64,000 nt of DNA from Akkermansiaceae bacterium (lineage in GTDB: Bacteria > Verrucomicrobiota > Verrucomicrobiia > Verrucomicrobiales > Akkermansiaceae), in the NCBI GenBank assembly GCA_029866215.1, contig JARWZU010000088.1, positions 240,645 to 304,644 of the forward strand. The letters run 5' to 3'. Under the pieces are notes generated by a model that was not told the origin of the DNA, made no database searches, and saw only the letters and a list, made by a program, of their open reading frames with translations. Position numbers and translations under genes: made by a program. Of this stretch, positions 18,201 through 28,000 are shown in pieces; the stretch's first letter is position 1, and each line of letters opens with the position of its first letter.

Positions 18201-20171
18201 CGCCGTTGGCGAAAGGTTGCCCGAAACAGCGCCACGGTTCACGGTCACATCGACCCAGTTGACGCCGTCCGGATCCGTGCCGCGCCCTACCGGCGTGATG
18301 TGGATGCCTGCCGCGGTGTCGGAGAATGTCTTGCCGATCGGCAGGATAGCGTCGGTCTTTTCAGAGGTATCCGGCCTCATATCGAGCAACAACGGTTGCT
18401 GGTAACCGCCGTTGATCGAGGCCCAGTTCACCAGCACGCCGTTCTGCATGCCGTAGCTTGTGCCATAGAGTTGACGATGTTCGATCCAGTAATCATCCGA
18501 GCTGTTGGCACGCTCCACTACGAGCGCCCGCTTGTTTCCATCCGCCTGATTCTTGTCCATGGCGCGGATGCGTGTGGTGCTGGTGCCATTGGTGGTAATT
18601 TTCACCAAGTCCGTGACAGGCATCCAGTTCAGAAACTGCTTCAAACTGGCACCAAAATGCCGGGAGGTATGCGGCGACGAGCCCACGCCCATCGTGTCGA
18701 AGACGTTGCCATAATCCCAGACCTCGCCCGTGCCGATGACGCTGCCATCATCCGTGTCCCAAGCACCGGAATGCGGCAGGCCGAAGTTATGCCCTAACTC
18801 GTGGGCACAAGTTTTGAGGTTCCATTGCGAGTTGTAGAGCCACGCTCCGCGCGCGCCCACATTCGCCGAGCCGGCGGTGCCTGCGATCACAGGTGTGGAC
18901 CCAAAGACGACCACTTCATTGGTATAATCCAGATAGTTGAAGCCTGCTGCGGCAGCCGCGGGGCGGGCGTCTCTCAACACCCTGTCAAGCAAGTTCCAAA
19001 TGGCGTAATCTGACGAAGGCCTTGGCATTCTCACCGTCGGTGTGATGGCGGAACCTTGCCCGACCAGCGCAAACGAAGATTTGCCGGAGGACATGTCGGT
19101 GTAAATTGCGTTCATGTCTACGATAAGCTTTCCCAGCGTGTCGTCACTGACCACCTGCCCTGGGAAATCAGAAAAATCCACGCGGATGATCAGCAGGGTC
19201 TTCTGCCCCTCGGTCCATGGGCTGGCCGCGATCACGCCGTCCAGATCCCCGGCCATGGCTGCGGTGGCACCGGATTGCTCGGCACTCTCCGCATCGAGCA
19301 GGGCCGCGATGGCTTGCGTTTCGTCGTAGTAGCGAGCGCTCCGACCGTCGCCAAACGCGATCACCAGATCATTCGCGGGATCCGACGGCTTTGTGCCGTC
19401 AGGCGGCTTTGGAGATTCGTCCAGCACTTGCCCGGCCTCGACCCGGGCTGCAACTTCCGAAGGTTCCAGAGCGCGGCCGGCAAACTCGGACATCGCGAGT
19501 TTGCCATCCAGCGCCACGCCGTGGATGGCGATGTTGTCGCGGGTCGGCATGGCACCGCGGCGGCCGTAGGTGTGGGTGTCAAAAACCCGGCCGTCTTGCA
19601 GGGTTGCAGCGCGGGTCGTCAAGCAGCCGCGGTCGTTTTCCAAGGACGTCGACTGCACCAGCAGGTCGCCATTCGCATCCACGCGCTCCTCCAGCAAGGC
19701 CACGATTTCCTTCGGCAACTGTTGCCGCACGGAATCTGGCACCGCGAGCTCCAGCGCTCGGCGCGGGTTCTTCTCAATCAGCGCCAGCAGTTCGTCGCGG
19801 CGCTGCTGCGCCAGTTTGATGCCTTGTTGCAAATCCACACCAGCGCCTGCCACTCTCAGATTTTCCGTCCAGCGGCGGAAATCTTCAAACACTGTCTCGG
19901 CCACTATTTCTCTCCAACGAAGATCGGCCCGCTTGGGGAAATCTAAGTCTGATAGATCTCTCGGCGAGAGATCCTGACTGACCGCCGAGGCCGCTGAGGT
20001 TCGCCGGCCAAGAGGCGCTTTTTTTGTTAGGGCTGGTGCGGGCTTTGCAGAACCCACCACTTCCGCAGAGGTGTTAGAATTTGTAGCGGGCGGAGTTTGG
20101 AAATGCCATAGCAACAGCAAAAGAAGCAGGCAGACGGGAAGCGCCGGGAGATAGCGATGGAGGCGTTTCAT
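15273..20171 (-). CDS. Secreted zinc metalloprotease with PKD, carboxypeptidase-regulatory-like and beta-strand-repeat domains
   Basis: 1632 residues. Residues 1-25 form a strongly hydrophobic signal (LPVCLLLLLLLWHF). After a propeptide-like region, the catalytic domain (~300-630) has HELGHNFGLPH at 457-467, an HExxHxxGxxH metzincin zinc site, followed by FDTMGVG as a candidate Met-turn. A PKD domain covers ~651-740 (YFWDWGNGTT), a carboxypeptidase-regulatory-like beta domain ~745-830 (RYTISGLAAGTYTLVV), then autotransporter-type repeats to ~1510, and a C-terminal DPDNDGVSNLVEYA domain. The domain order makes it a protease tethered to the same scaffold used by the sulfatase fusion. It lies 18 bp downstream of a GH92 gene and is probably co-transcribed with it. 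The protease family could be M12- or gametolysin-like; the substrate is unknown, perhaps glycoprotein backbone (inference). Confidence 0.8.
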   Translation of the reverse strand: MKRLHRYLPALPVCLLLLLLLWHFQTPPATNSNTSAEVVGSAKPAPALTKKAPLGRRTSAASAVSQDLSPRDLSDLDFPKRADLRWREIVAETVFEDFRRWTENLRVAGAGVDLQQGIKLAQQRRDELLALIEKNPRRALELAVPDSVRQQLPKEIVALLEERVDANGDLLVQSTSLENDRGCLTTRAATLQDGRVFDTHTYGRRGAMPTRDNIAIHGVALDGKLAMSEFAGRALEPSEVAARVEAGQVLDESPKPPDGTKPSDPANDLVIAFGDGRSARYYDETQAIAALLDAESAEQSGATAAMAGDLDGVIAASPWTEGQKTLLIIRVDFSDFPGQVVSDDTLGKLIVDMNAIYTDMSSGKSSFALVGQGSAITPTVRMPRPSSDYAIWNLLDRVLRDARPAAAAAGFNYLDYTNEVVVFGSTPVIAGTAGSANVGARGAWLYNSQWNLKTCAHELGHNFGLPHSGAWDTDDGSVIGTGEVWDYGNVFDTMGVGSSPHTSRHFGASLKQFLNWMPVTDLVKITTNGTSTTRIRAMDKNQADGNKRALVVERANSSDDYWIEHRQLYGTSYGMQNGVLVNWASINGGYQQPLLLDMRPDTSEKTDAILPIGKTFSDTAAGIHITPVGRGTDPDGVNWVDVTVNRGAVSGNLSPTASISGTNANPATSVSVNFTCAASDPNGDTLAYFWDWGNGTTTATNSSVASKSWPATGIYTVKCTVSDMKGLTTTANYVVQVGATTTFFVDGFTRTMQGNPLAGVVVTASPTTLKATSDATGRYTISGLAAGTYTLVVSSGTPVGFTNPVTVGPSLQERNFVIQTYPLTWDVNAGVAGAQDGGGTWANSAGNWYNVGTLANNQWNNTSLDSAIFGAGTDGAYAVTLSGTVQASGGITFANSGYTLSGAALSLVNGTLDGAITVAAGKTATINSAITYATNAVASITVNSGAVLNLGGGASNSQYNFIGSGGTVNMTAGTYTANVGSMTVATFNQTGGTFNITPGNNNGYNVSSNNRNVNFTLSGGTLTVNGNLLTATVNNAYLGIGNGTAISNTSTMTVKSGATVNVGTIASTSGEIRIANTPESNGTLDVQGGTLTVGTGSTANKIYFFKAGTIDAPYLARMSQSGGTVTANGIQFGGDSGAYDPASSAALQLSGGSLYIGLQGITRGSAAGGLAVAIQLQGGTIGASDSWSSSLNMQLGTTAGGPVFQAATGAGASKNITLTGILSDDSGAGTFTKTGSGTLSLGGANNFSGGVALKNGTLESKTTQTTLGTGTVTMGGSGSTGASFITGQSNSNPFVIKAPDSGSVVIGANGSGSGFTMSGGITLNGNLTLQTFNNTISGTTKAVAIFTGGISGTGNVLLNNNGLAANTLAITSNAINHTGTITLQGTATGDTTLSANIGSNVTGINQNSATSLMILSGANTYACNLTVNAGKVRISNNTNTGNDASTVTIAATGATLDLTYTGTDKVNKLFIGNTQQANGVYGKVGSASPVIGISQITGDGTLTVGPVTPAGFASWIAGTFANGAIPVEQRGPSADPDNDGVSNLVEYATAGQDPTVGNPAIGTFNGSTLSFSKRLDATGITYDIESSTLLTAGSWTTLAKPPVLESSSAISYIFTPGTPVKNFARLKVIQLP
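16425..17705 (-). repeat. Dispersed beta-strand-repeat module, copy 3
   Basis: Encodes the repeat block of the metalloprotease from LTWDVNAGVAG to LGGANNFSGG. It matches copies 1, 2 and 4 but is internal to the protein rather than N-terminal. Confidence 0.7.
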
Positions 20172-20189
20172 ATCAAAAGTATAGACTCG

Positions 20190-22523
20190 TTATGGCTGTT
20201 TCCAAAAAATTGTTTTCCGGTCGCCCATCTCGAAGACCATTTCCGCTCCGGACATGATTTGCGCGTAGTCGATGAAGGGAATGGTCAAGGGCTTGCCGTT
20301 GACCGTGACGCGCTGCACGTATGGCTTGTCTTTTCCGCCGTCCTTCATCTTCACCACGAATACCTTGCCGTTCTTCAGCGGGACGCGTGCCTCGGAAAAT
20401 AACGGGACCCCGATCGAGAAACGGGTGTCTCCGGGGGCCACTTGATAGATTCCCATCGAGCTCAGGATGAACCAAGCGGACATCTGGCCGCAGTCTTCGT
20501 TACCGATGATGCCGCCAGGAGTGGCCTGATAGAACTCGGTCATGATCTTGTGGACGAGCTCCTGGGTGCGCCACGGTTGCTCGATCCAGTTGAAGAGGTA
20601 GGCGATGTGGTGGCTCGGTTCGTTGCCGTGCGCGTATTGACCGATGAGGCCGGTGATGTCGCCGGAGATCTCGTCGCCGGTGAGAGTGGAGTCGGTGGTG
20701 AAAAGTTCGTTGAGTTTTTTGGCAAACGGTTCCTTGCCGCCGAAGAGTTCGATCAGGCCGGGCACGTCGTGCGGAGCAAACCACGTCCACTGCCAGGCAT
20801 TGCCCTCGGTGTATTCGCCCTTGTTGTGGTTGGAATCCGTCGGATTGAAGGGAGTCACCCATGAACCGTCCTGTTTCTTGCCGCGCATGAATCCCGTTTC
20901 CTTGTCGAAATACTTGCGGTAGCGCCCAGCGCGCTCGCCGTATTTCTTGGCGATATCCTCGCGACCCATGCCCTTGGCCATGGTGGCGATGTTCCAGTCG
21001 TTATAGGCGAATTCAAGGGCTTTCGAGACCGACTTGAGCTCGAGATCCGCCGGAATGTAGCCCATGGTGGCATTATAGAGCTTGGCCTTGGGCATTAGGT
21101 CTTTCCTAACATCTTCGGTGTGGTAGGGAATCGGCTTCTCGTCGTCGTAGACCGAGGAGAACACCACGGCGTCCATGGCTTTTTTCAAATCGTAATCGCG
21201 CAGGCCTTTAACGTAGGCATCCACGATCACCGGGACGGAGTGGTAGCCGATCATGCAGCCAGTGTAGTTGGAGGCGAGGTCCCACATCGGCAGGATGCCG
21301 CCCTCGTCGTACTTGCGGAGTAGCGAGCGGATCCACTGCTGGTCCCGCTCCGGATCGATAATGGTGTAAAGCGGGTGCTGGGCGCGGAAAGTGTCCCATA
21401 GCGAAAAGACCGTGTGATTGGTATACGTGGAATCTTCACGGATCTTCTGGTCCATGCCACGGTGGCGGCCATCCACGTCGCTGGCGAGGTTAGGTGAAAT
21501 GGCGCTATGATAGAGCGCAGTGTAGAAGATCTTTCGCTGGTCGTCGCTGCCACCGGAGACCTCGATGTGACCCAGTTGCTTCTCCCATTGTTTTTGCGCT
21601 TTCGTCACCACGCCTTCGAAATCCCAGCTAGCGATTTCGGCTGTTAGATTACCCCTGGCTCCGTTCATGTCCACCGGGCTGATGCCCACCTTCACCATGA
21701 CTTCCTCGTTCGGGTTGGTCGAAAACTTCAGCTTCGCCTTGATTTGCTTGCCCTTGGCTTGATCGCCAGCCAGCAAGGCGTCATCGGAATACAACTCGGC
21801 GACGAATGGTTTGGAAAACACGGCGTGGAAGTGGATGCGGCGGTTGGGTGCCCATCCTTTGACATGTCTCCAGCCGCGGATTTCGTGATCATTGACGACT
21901 TCGATTACAGCTTCCAGCGACTGGCGGTTCTGAAGACTGTGCTTTAGGTCGATGACGATGCCGGCTTCCTCAGCCTTCGGAAAGGTGTAGCGGTGCATGC
22001 CCGCTCGTGGCGTGGCGGTGAGTTCCGCCTTAATCTGATAGCGATCTAAAAGTACGCGGTAGTATCCCGGACTCGCCACCTGGTTCTTCTTGTCGAAGGC
22101 GGAGCGATAGCCGTAGTCGGGCTTATCTGGGGTCCCGGACCCGATGCTGATCTTGCCGGTGAAGGGCATCATCAACACGTCACCATAGTCGCCGATCCCT
22201 GTGCCGCTGAGGTGAGTGTGGCTGAAGCCCCAGATCTCCGTATCGGCATCGTAGTAGCCGCCGCAGGCATCCCAGCCAGAGCTGCGGGTGTCCGGGCTGA
22301 GCTGCACCATCCCGAAAGGGGTCGTGGCTCCCGGAAAGGTGTGGCCGTGGAAGCCGGTGCCAATGAATGGATCGACATACTTCAGCGCAGCATCCCCCGC
22401 AGTTGCCGCATTGAGATGCGATATCCCTGCAACCAGCAGCACAAAAAGGGACATCATGAATGTATAAATTCTGTTATATTGCTGTTGCTTCACTGGAAGT
22501 TGGTTTCTAATGATTCTAATCAC
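20190..22523 (-). CDS. GH92 family alpha-mannosidase-like protein (1)
   Basis: 777 residues, read from a GTG at 22523; an internal ATG at 22457 (MMSLFVLLVAGISHLNA) is an alternative, but the GTG start supplies the basic n-region of the signal peptide. The mature protein begins YVDPFIGTGFHGHTFPGAT, the typical GH92 opening, and contains GFSHTHLSGTG. E573 in YTEGNAWQW and the ED pair 676-677 in GNEDCGQMSAW match the conserved acidic residues of GH92 exo-acting, calcium-dependent alpha-mannosidases. It likely removes mannose from alpha-mannans or N-glycans in the periplasm or outside the cell. The metalloprotease/repeat gene follows 18 bp downstream. Shared upstream elements lie at 22594-22615 and, more degenerate, 22686-22706. 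Confidence 0.88.
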   Translation of the reverse strand: MIRIIRNQLPVKQQQYNRIYTFMMSLFVLLVAGISHLNAATAGDAALKYVDPFIGTGFHGHTFPGATTPFGMVQLSPDTRSSGWDACGGYYDADTEIWGFSHTHLSGTGIGDYGDVLMMPFTGKISIGSGTPDKPDYGYRSAFDKKNQVASPGYYRVLLDRYQIKAELTATPRAGMHRYTFPKAEEAGIVIDLKHSLQNRQSLEAVIEVVNDHEIRGWRHVKGWAPNRRIHFHAVFSKPFVAELYSDDALLAGDQAKGKQIKAKLKFSTNPNEEVMVKVGISPVDMNGARGNLTAEIASWDFEGVVTKAQKQWEKQLGHIEVSGGSDDQRKIFYTALYHSAISPNLASDVDGRHRGMDQKIREDSTYTNHTVFSLWDTFRAQHPLYTIIDPERDQQWIRSLLRKYDEGGILPMWDLASNYTGCMIGYHSVPVIVDAYVKGLRDYDLKKAMDAVVFSSVYDDEKPIPYHTEDVRKDLMPKAKLYNATMGYIPADLELKSVSKALEFAYNDWNIATMAKGMGREDIAKKYGERAGRYRKYFDKETGFMRGKKQDGSWVTPFNPTDSNHNKGEYTEGNAWQWTWFAPHDVPGLIELFGGKEPFAKKLNELFTTDSTLTGDEISGDITGLIGQYAHGNEPSHHIAYLFNWIEQPWRTQELVHKIMTEFYQATPGGIIGNEDCGQMSAWFILSSMGIYQVAPGDTRFSIGVPLFSEARVPLKNGKVFVVKMKDGGKDKPYVQRVTVNGKPLTIPFIDYAQIMSGAEMVFEMGDRKTIFWKQP

Positions 22524-22593
22524 GTCTCAGAGAGGCCGGCATGAGGACGCGTTCCGTAGACCTTTATACTGACTCAAAAAACGGCAGGTCACG

Positions 22594-22615
22594 ATAGTCC
22601 ACAAAGCGATGACAC
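22594..22615 (-). promoter_or_regulatory. Shared upstream element, copy D (for the 20190-22523 GH92 gene)
   Basis: In gene direction it reads TGTCATC-GC-TTTGTGGACTAT, 71 bp before the GTG start at 22523. It lies in the divergent region between the GH92 gene and the sulfatase at 22700. Confidence 0.65.
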
Positions 22616-22685
22616 GGAGGGTTATCCTTGGCAAATGGTCCCAATAAAACGTTTACTTAAGCTCAGTTAATTGACAGCCATTCCC

Positions 22686-22706
22686 TAGCCCACAAGACCA
22701 TGACAT
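22686..22706 (-). promoter_or_regulatory. Degenerate second copy of the shared element
   Basis: In gene direction it reads TGTCATG-GT-CTTGTGGGCTA: same length and orientation as copy D, ~70 bp further upstream of it, with several mismatches. It overlaps the first possible ATG (22700) of the rightward sulfatase gene. Confidence 0.35.
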
Positions 22707-24346
22707 TACTGCGACAACGCATTTCCCCAAAACCACCATGCAAACCCCCTACCAACGACAGGTTGTGCGGTTGTCATTTTAAAGCAAATTTCAACAGGAT
22801 TTCCGCCCGGGTGTACTGCCTAATGCTCGCCTCAACATCCGCCCTGCTCGCGGTACCACCCGTGCCGAAGGAAATCATCCCCGAACGGATTCCCGGCACG
22901 AAGCCACGCAACGTGGTTTTCATCCTCTCGGACGACCACCGCTACGATGCGATGAGTTTCCTTGGCCACCAGTTCGCCAAGACGCCGATCATGGACTCGC
23001 TGGCCGCGAACGGTGCCTATATGAAGAACGCGCTGGTCACCACGTCGCTGTGCTCGCCAAGTCGCGCGTCGATACTAACGGGCTTATATACTTTCCGCCA
23101 CCGGGTGATCGATAACAACCGGGCGATCCCCAAGGGCACGATCTATTTCCCGCAGTATTTGCAAAAGGCGGGCTATGCCACCGGCTTCATCGGGAAATGG
23201 CATATGGGCGGTGAAAGCGATGAACCACAGCCAGGCTGGGATCACTGGGTGAGCTTCCGCGGCCAAGGCGAGTATACCCCTCCTACCCCAGACTATACAC
23301 TCAACGTGGATGGCAATCGCGTGAAGCAAAAAGGCTATATCACTACCGAGCTTACCGACTATGCCATCGATTGGCTCAAGCAGCAAAAACCTGCGGAAAA
23401 ACCGTTTTTCCTCTACCTATCCCATAAGGCAGTGCATGCCAACTTCACACCCGAGCCGAAGTATGACGGCAGTCTCAAGGACCTGCCATTCAAGCGCCCC
23501 GCGACCGAGGCCAGCACTCCTAACAACCTGCTCCAACCCCGCTGGCTACGCGACCAACGCAACTCGTGGCACGGCGTGGATTTCCCCTATCACAGCGAGC
23601 TTAACATTGAGGACTACTACAAGCGTTACTGCGAGGCGCTGCGCTCGGTGGACGACAGCATCGGCCGCGTGCTCCATCAGTTGAAGGACATGGGTATCCA
23701 TAACGATACCTTGGTAATCTACATGAGCGACAACGGCTTCATGTTCGGAGAACACGGCTTGATCGATAAACGCGTGGCCTACGAGACCTCCATGCGCGTT
23801 CCGATGCTCGCGCAGTGCCCCGCCCTCATCAAGGGCGGTACCGTGGTCAATGAAATGGTCGCGAACATCGACGTTGCACCGACGATCATGCAGGCGATGG
23901 GCCTCAAAAAACCCGCCCACATGGACGGTCAGAGTTTCCTGCCTCTGGCAGAAGGCAAGAGCATCCCGTGGCGCAAGGATTTCCTATACGTTTATTACTG
24001 GGAGAAAAACTTCCCGCAGACTCCCACCACCTTCTCGATCCGCAGCGACCGCTACAAATACATCACTTACTACGGGCTTTGGGATGCTGACGAGTTCTAT
24101 GACATGCAGAGTGATCCGGATGAAAGCCGAAACCTGCTCTACGATCCTGCCTATCAGAAACAGGCCGGGCAGATGGAGAACAAACTCTACCAAATGATGG
24201 GGGAATTCGGTGGGATGGAAATCCCTCTAAACCAACCCGCCGGTGGGACTAACAAAATACGGCTTCGCAACCGCGGTGGCGAGCATGCCTCCGATTTCCC
24301 GCCACCGATGGTCGTGGACGAACCAGTCAACACGAATGCGAACTGA
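22700..24346 (+). CDS. Secreted type I sulfatase
   Basis: Up to 548 residues. The start is uncertain: ATG 22700 sits inside a copy of the shared element, while GTG 22811 has AGGA 11 bases upstream but leaves a signal without basic residues. The hydrophobic stretch CLMLASTSALLAVPP is the signal core. NVVFILSDDHRYDAM binds the metal; LCSPSRASILTG carries the nucleophile Cys (residue 118 from ATG 22700) in a complete C-x-P-S-R site; FIGKWHMGG and MSDNGFMFGEHG are further sulfatase motifs. The predicted reaction is hydrolysis of sulfate esters on a glycan, after maturation of Cys to formylglycine. It is divergent from the GH92 gene and followed by no same-strand gene. Confidence 0.88.
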   Translation: MTLLRQRISPKPPCKPPTNDRLCGCHFKANFNRISARVYCLMLASTSALLAVPPVPKEIIPERIPGTKPRNVVFILSDDHRYDAMSFLGHQFAKTPIMDSLAANGAYMKNALVTTSLCSPSRASILTGLYTFRHRVIDNNRAIPKGTIYFPQYLQKAGYATGFIGKWHMGGESDEPQPGWDHWVSFRGQGEYTPPTPDYTLNVDGNRVKQKGYITTELTDYAIDWLKQQKPAEKPFFLYLSHKAVHANFTPEPKYDGSLKDLPFKRPATEASTPNNLLQPRWLRDQRNSWHGVDFPYHSELNIEDYYKRYCEALRSVDDSIGRVLHQLKDMGIHNDTLVIYMSDNGFMFGEHGLIDKRVAYETSMRVPMLAQCPALIKGGTVVNEMVANIDVAPTIMQAMGLKKPAHMDGQSFLPLAEGKSIPWRKDFLYVYYWEKNFPQTPTTFSIRSDRYKYITYYGLWDADEFYDMQSDPDESRNLLYDPAYQKQAGQMENKLYQMMGEFGGMEIPLNQPAGGTNKIRLRNRGGEHASDFPPPMVVDEPVNTNAN

Positions 24347-24548
24347 GCAGTTATAACGGAATTTGCACCCCGCTCCCACCTCGCATCCCTTTTCCGAGGG
24401 AATCCAACTGGACGAGAACCTCAGAGTAAATTCACGAGTGCAAGAATATCCTGATTATTTTTGTCTCTTGTAATTTTACGACGGGCCTATACAATAACAG
24501 ACAAGTTCGGGGCGACTACCTAAACCTATCTTTGGGGTTCTCCGATTA

Positions 24549-24809
24549 TTATTTGTAGACATCACGCCTGTGTCTTATGCGTATTACAAAGACCACCAAG
24601 TTGGCATTCTGAATGTCATAAACGATTCGATAATCCCCGACCCGTATACGATACGTGTGCTCGGATCCCACAAGCTTCTTGCACCCCACCGGCATCGGAT
24701 CATCAGCCAGGTCCTCTATCGCTACCATGATTCTTGGGACCCACTGGCGGGCAATCGCGCGTAATTCCTTCGTAGCCGAGCGAGCAACCTCAATGCGGAA
24801 TGAGTCCAT
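24549..24809 (-). CDS. RelE/ParE-type toxin
   Basis: 86 residues. The pattern SATKELRAIARQ...KKLVGSEHTYRIRVGDYRIVYDI..VFVIRIRHRRDVY is the classic RelE fold consensus; these toxins usually cleave mRNA in the ribosome. The C-terminal RIRHRRDVYK is fully kept, so it appears intact. It overlaps the upstream antitoxin gene by 20 bp, the usual arrangement of a type II module. Confidence 0.88.
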   Translation of the reverse strand: MDSFRIEVARSATKELRAIARQWVPRIMVAIEDLADDPMPVGCKKLVGSEHTYRIRVGDYRIVYDIQNANLVVFVIRIRHRRDVYK

Positions 24810-24978
24810 CGGCTGCTAATTGCTTTTTTAATTCTTCCAGAGAGATGTGTTCATCATCGCGTCGCTCTGCGACACAGGCTAAATCAGCCACGTCTTCCAT
24901 AAGCGCATCGTAATCGGCAATGGGAATCACCACTGCGACTTTCTCGCCACGCTCATCTGTAAGGTATTGTGTGATCAC
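24790..24978 (-). CDS. RelB/Phd-like antitoxin
   Basis: 62 residues from a GTG start at 24978; no in-frame ATG is seen close upstream. The sequence ITQYLTDERGEKVAVVIPIADYDALMEDVADL resembles the DNA-binding N-terminus of Phd/YefM- or RelB-type antitoxins, followed by an acidic helix (DDEHISLEELKKQL) that would wrap the toxin. It comes first in the operon and overlaps the toxin gene. Such pairs normally repress their own promoter. Confidence 0.82.
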   Translation of the reverse strand: MITQYLTDERGEKVAVVIPIADYDALMEDVADLACVAERRDDEHISLEELKKQLAADGLIPH

Positions 24979-25036
24979 GATGGGAAGCGTAGTCCAGCCG
25001 TACGGAAAAGTCTAGGTGCGAAATCACCCTTGTTTC

Positions 25037-28000
25037 TTAGTTATCCAAGACTCTGAGGCGCACGAAGTTTTTAGACGGGGTGCCGAGAGTGAGGGCATAG
25101 GAGATCGAGCCCGTGCCCTCGATGACCGGTGGCTTGAGCTGGGTGACCCAGGATCCGGTGACGAGTGATGTGGAGGTTTCGATGTCGTAGGTGAGGCCGC
25201 TGGTGCCCTCGCGTTTGAGGAATGTCAGTGTGCCGCCAGCGGTGAAGCTGCTGATGTTGGAGTTAGGCACGGTGGGATCCTGGCCGGCGATGGCGTATTC
25301 GACGAGGTTGCGGATGCCGTCGCTGTCGGGATCGTCATTCGGGCCTCGTTTGTCCATGGAAATCGCGCCGTTGGTGAAGGGACCGGTGATCCAGGAGGCG
25401 AAATCGGGCACCCCGACCGTCAGCGTCCCGGTACCGGTGATCTGCGGGAGGTTGGTGGCGGATACTCCGTAAATGCCGTCGGCCATCCGGGTGGTGCCAA
25501 TGAACAATTTCCCCACTCTGTCGGTGCCGGTATAGGTGAGATTGAGGGTCGCGCCGGTAGCGGCGATGGTGACGGTGGATGCGTCGTTGCCGGTGTTGGC
25601 GTTGGTTGCGCTGGCCGCGCTGGTCAGAGTCAGCGTGCCGGCGCTGAGGGTGGTGTCGCCACTGTAGGTGTTCGTTCCAGAGAGGGTGAGATTGCCGGGG
25701 CTGGATTTGATGAGGCCGCCATTGCCGCTGAGCGGGCCGGAGATGCGGAGGCTCGCATTGCCTCCGCCATTGATCTTGGTCGTCTGGAGCAGTGTGACGG
25801 GTGTTGCAATGTCATAGGTGAGGTCGAAGGCGGACTTGCTCGCATCGAGTGTGATGGCGGGCGCGGTCCCGCCGAGGCTGAGAGCATTCCCAATGAGGGT
25901 GACGGTGGTGGCGGCGGAAGAAGATGCCGTGCCACCAAGTTGGAGGGTGCCGAACTGCTGGGCAGAGAGATTGTTTGAAATCGGGATCGTGCCGCCGGGC
26001 AGCGTCTGGCCGGGGAACATCCGCACGGTGCTGGTGGGATCGGACTGCGCGACAATGCCGCCGAGCCAGTTGGAGTTTTGCGACCAAGTGAGCGCGGGGC
26101 CGGCGGTGGCATTGGTCCAGGTGAAGGGATAGGCTTTGCCCTCCGGCAGGCGCACCCACACGCGGTTGACGTTGAGTTTCTTACCGCCGAAGGTCAGACT
26201 AAAATCCGAGGAACCATTCTGACGGCCGCCGAAATAGGCATCGGCGATTTCGAAGCGCACGGTGCGCCAAGTGTTGCTGCCGGTGGTGGTGATGGGCAGC
26301 GGGTGGGGCGTGTAACTGCCACCCGCGCCATCGTATCGCAGACCGAGCGCGGTGCTGTCGGCGTTGTCGAAGTATTCCACCTCGATGGTCACGTCGCCGT
26401 TCACGAGTTGGAAGGCGAAGGTATTGGTCACGTTGAAATACATGTAGCGGTCGGTCGCGGGCGTGGTGTTGCCGCGACATACCTTTCCGCCGACGGTTTC
26501 CACGATGGTGTTGCCATCGGCTTGGGCCACGCGTGAGAGGGAGGCGGCGATGTCGGTCGTGCCGAGATCGACGGAGGCCTCGGGACCGATGTTGGAGCGG
26601 TTGCTAAGCGAGGCGACGGTGGGGAGCGTGCCGGTATTCGTGCGCTGGTCGAACATCATGCGTTTCAGCTCGTCGGTGAGCATCATCCACCAGTCGCTGG
26701 GCTTGCTTTGGTTGTCGATGAAGCGTCCGTAGGCTGCCGAGGGATTGGGCGGATCGTCGGTCATGGGCATGACATTTGTCCCTTCGTCATATTCGTCGAA
26801 CATACCGATGAAGAGCCTATCCGCACCGCCGGCATTGATCCAGTCGCGGCCTTTGTCCCAGTAGAATTGCCCACCACTTCGGTCTGTATACTGGGTGAGG
26901 GGAGTTGCAGGGAGTTGCTTCAGGTTCGCCCATGAAAATCCCGGCCAGACGTGTGGGAAAAAATCCTGCCCGCGGTTGCGGAAGAGTGCGGCGTCCGAGG
27001 TGGTTTTATTTTGCCAGACGAGCACGCCATCGTATTTCGCCATGTGGGTCTGCCAGTCGGCGTTGAGCGTGTTCCAGTTGTTCGGGAGGCCACCGATGAC
27101 GTAGGCACCCTGGGCTTGGAAATAATCCACCGCGGCGTCCGCGCTGGCGGTGGTGAAGTTCCGATCCGGCACCGCGAGGCCCCAGATGAAGACGACCGGT
27201 TTGCCGTTCTCGCGCACGTAGCGCGGATCGTTGAGAAGGTCGAATTGCGTGGTGAGCCACACCCAATCCGCCTGCAGCTTCGCGACGACGGTGGCGTCGG
27301 CCATGCCGGAAACGTCGTATTCCACGCCCCAGATGAGGCCCTCTTCCGCCGCCGCCTGCGAGACGTTGCGCAGCACCCACTCGGACTCCGCGCCCGCCGT
27401 GGGGTTGAAACGCTGGAGCCATGCGCCGTCGATGTTGTGCTTGCGCATCCAGCGGAAATGTTTCTGCACCGCCGGATAGGATCTGGACGAAAACAGATAG
27501 GCAGGAGCACCGCTCTCCGTCACCACATCGGCGGCGCGGATAAGCGTGGCGGGGTCGTATTCGGTGAGATCCGGCCAAGCGTCCATGGTGAAATTTTCCG
27601 GGATCATCGCTCCGCCCCTTGACCAGTGCTTCCATACACCGGTATCAGCGATGTCGTTAGGCGTGCCAAGCCACCCCTGATAGCCTGACATCACCTTGCC
27701 CTTGAGCGTTGTAGGATCGATGTAATCCTTGGCGGGGCCGGTGTAGCGCGTCTGCCAAGCGCGCGAGACAGCGAGCTGGAAATCCGCGTTGGCGAAAGGC
27801 GTGTCGGAAAGGGTGATTCGCTGCACCGGGACTTTTGCCCCAGCCGTTGTGCCGCAGATGATGCGGAAATCCGAACCATTCAGGCTCTTGTTGAATTTCA
27901 CATCCGACAGTTCGAAGAAGCCATCGACAAAACTCCCAGAATTCACGCGCGTGGTCCGGGTGGTGAGCGTCGAGGTCTTGAAGTTACTAGTCTGGGCATT

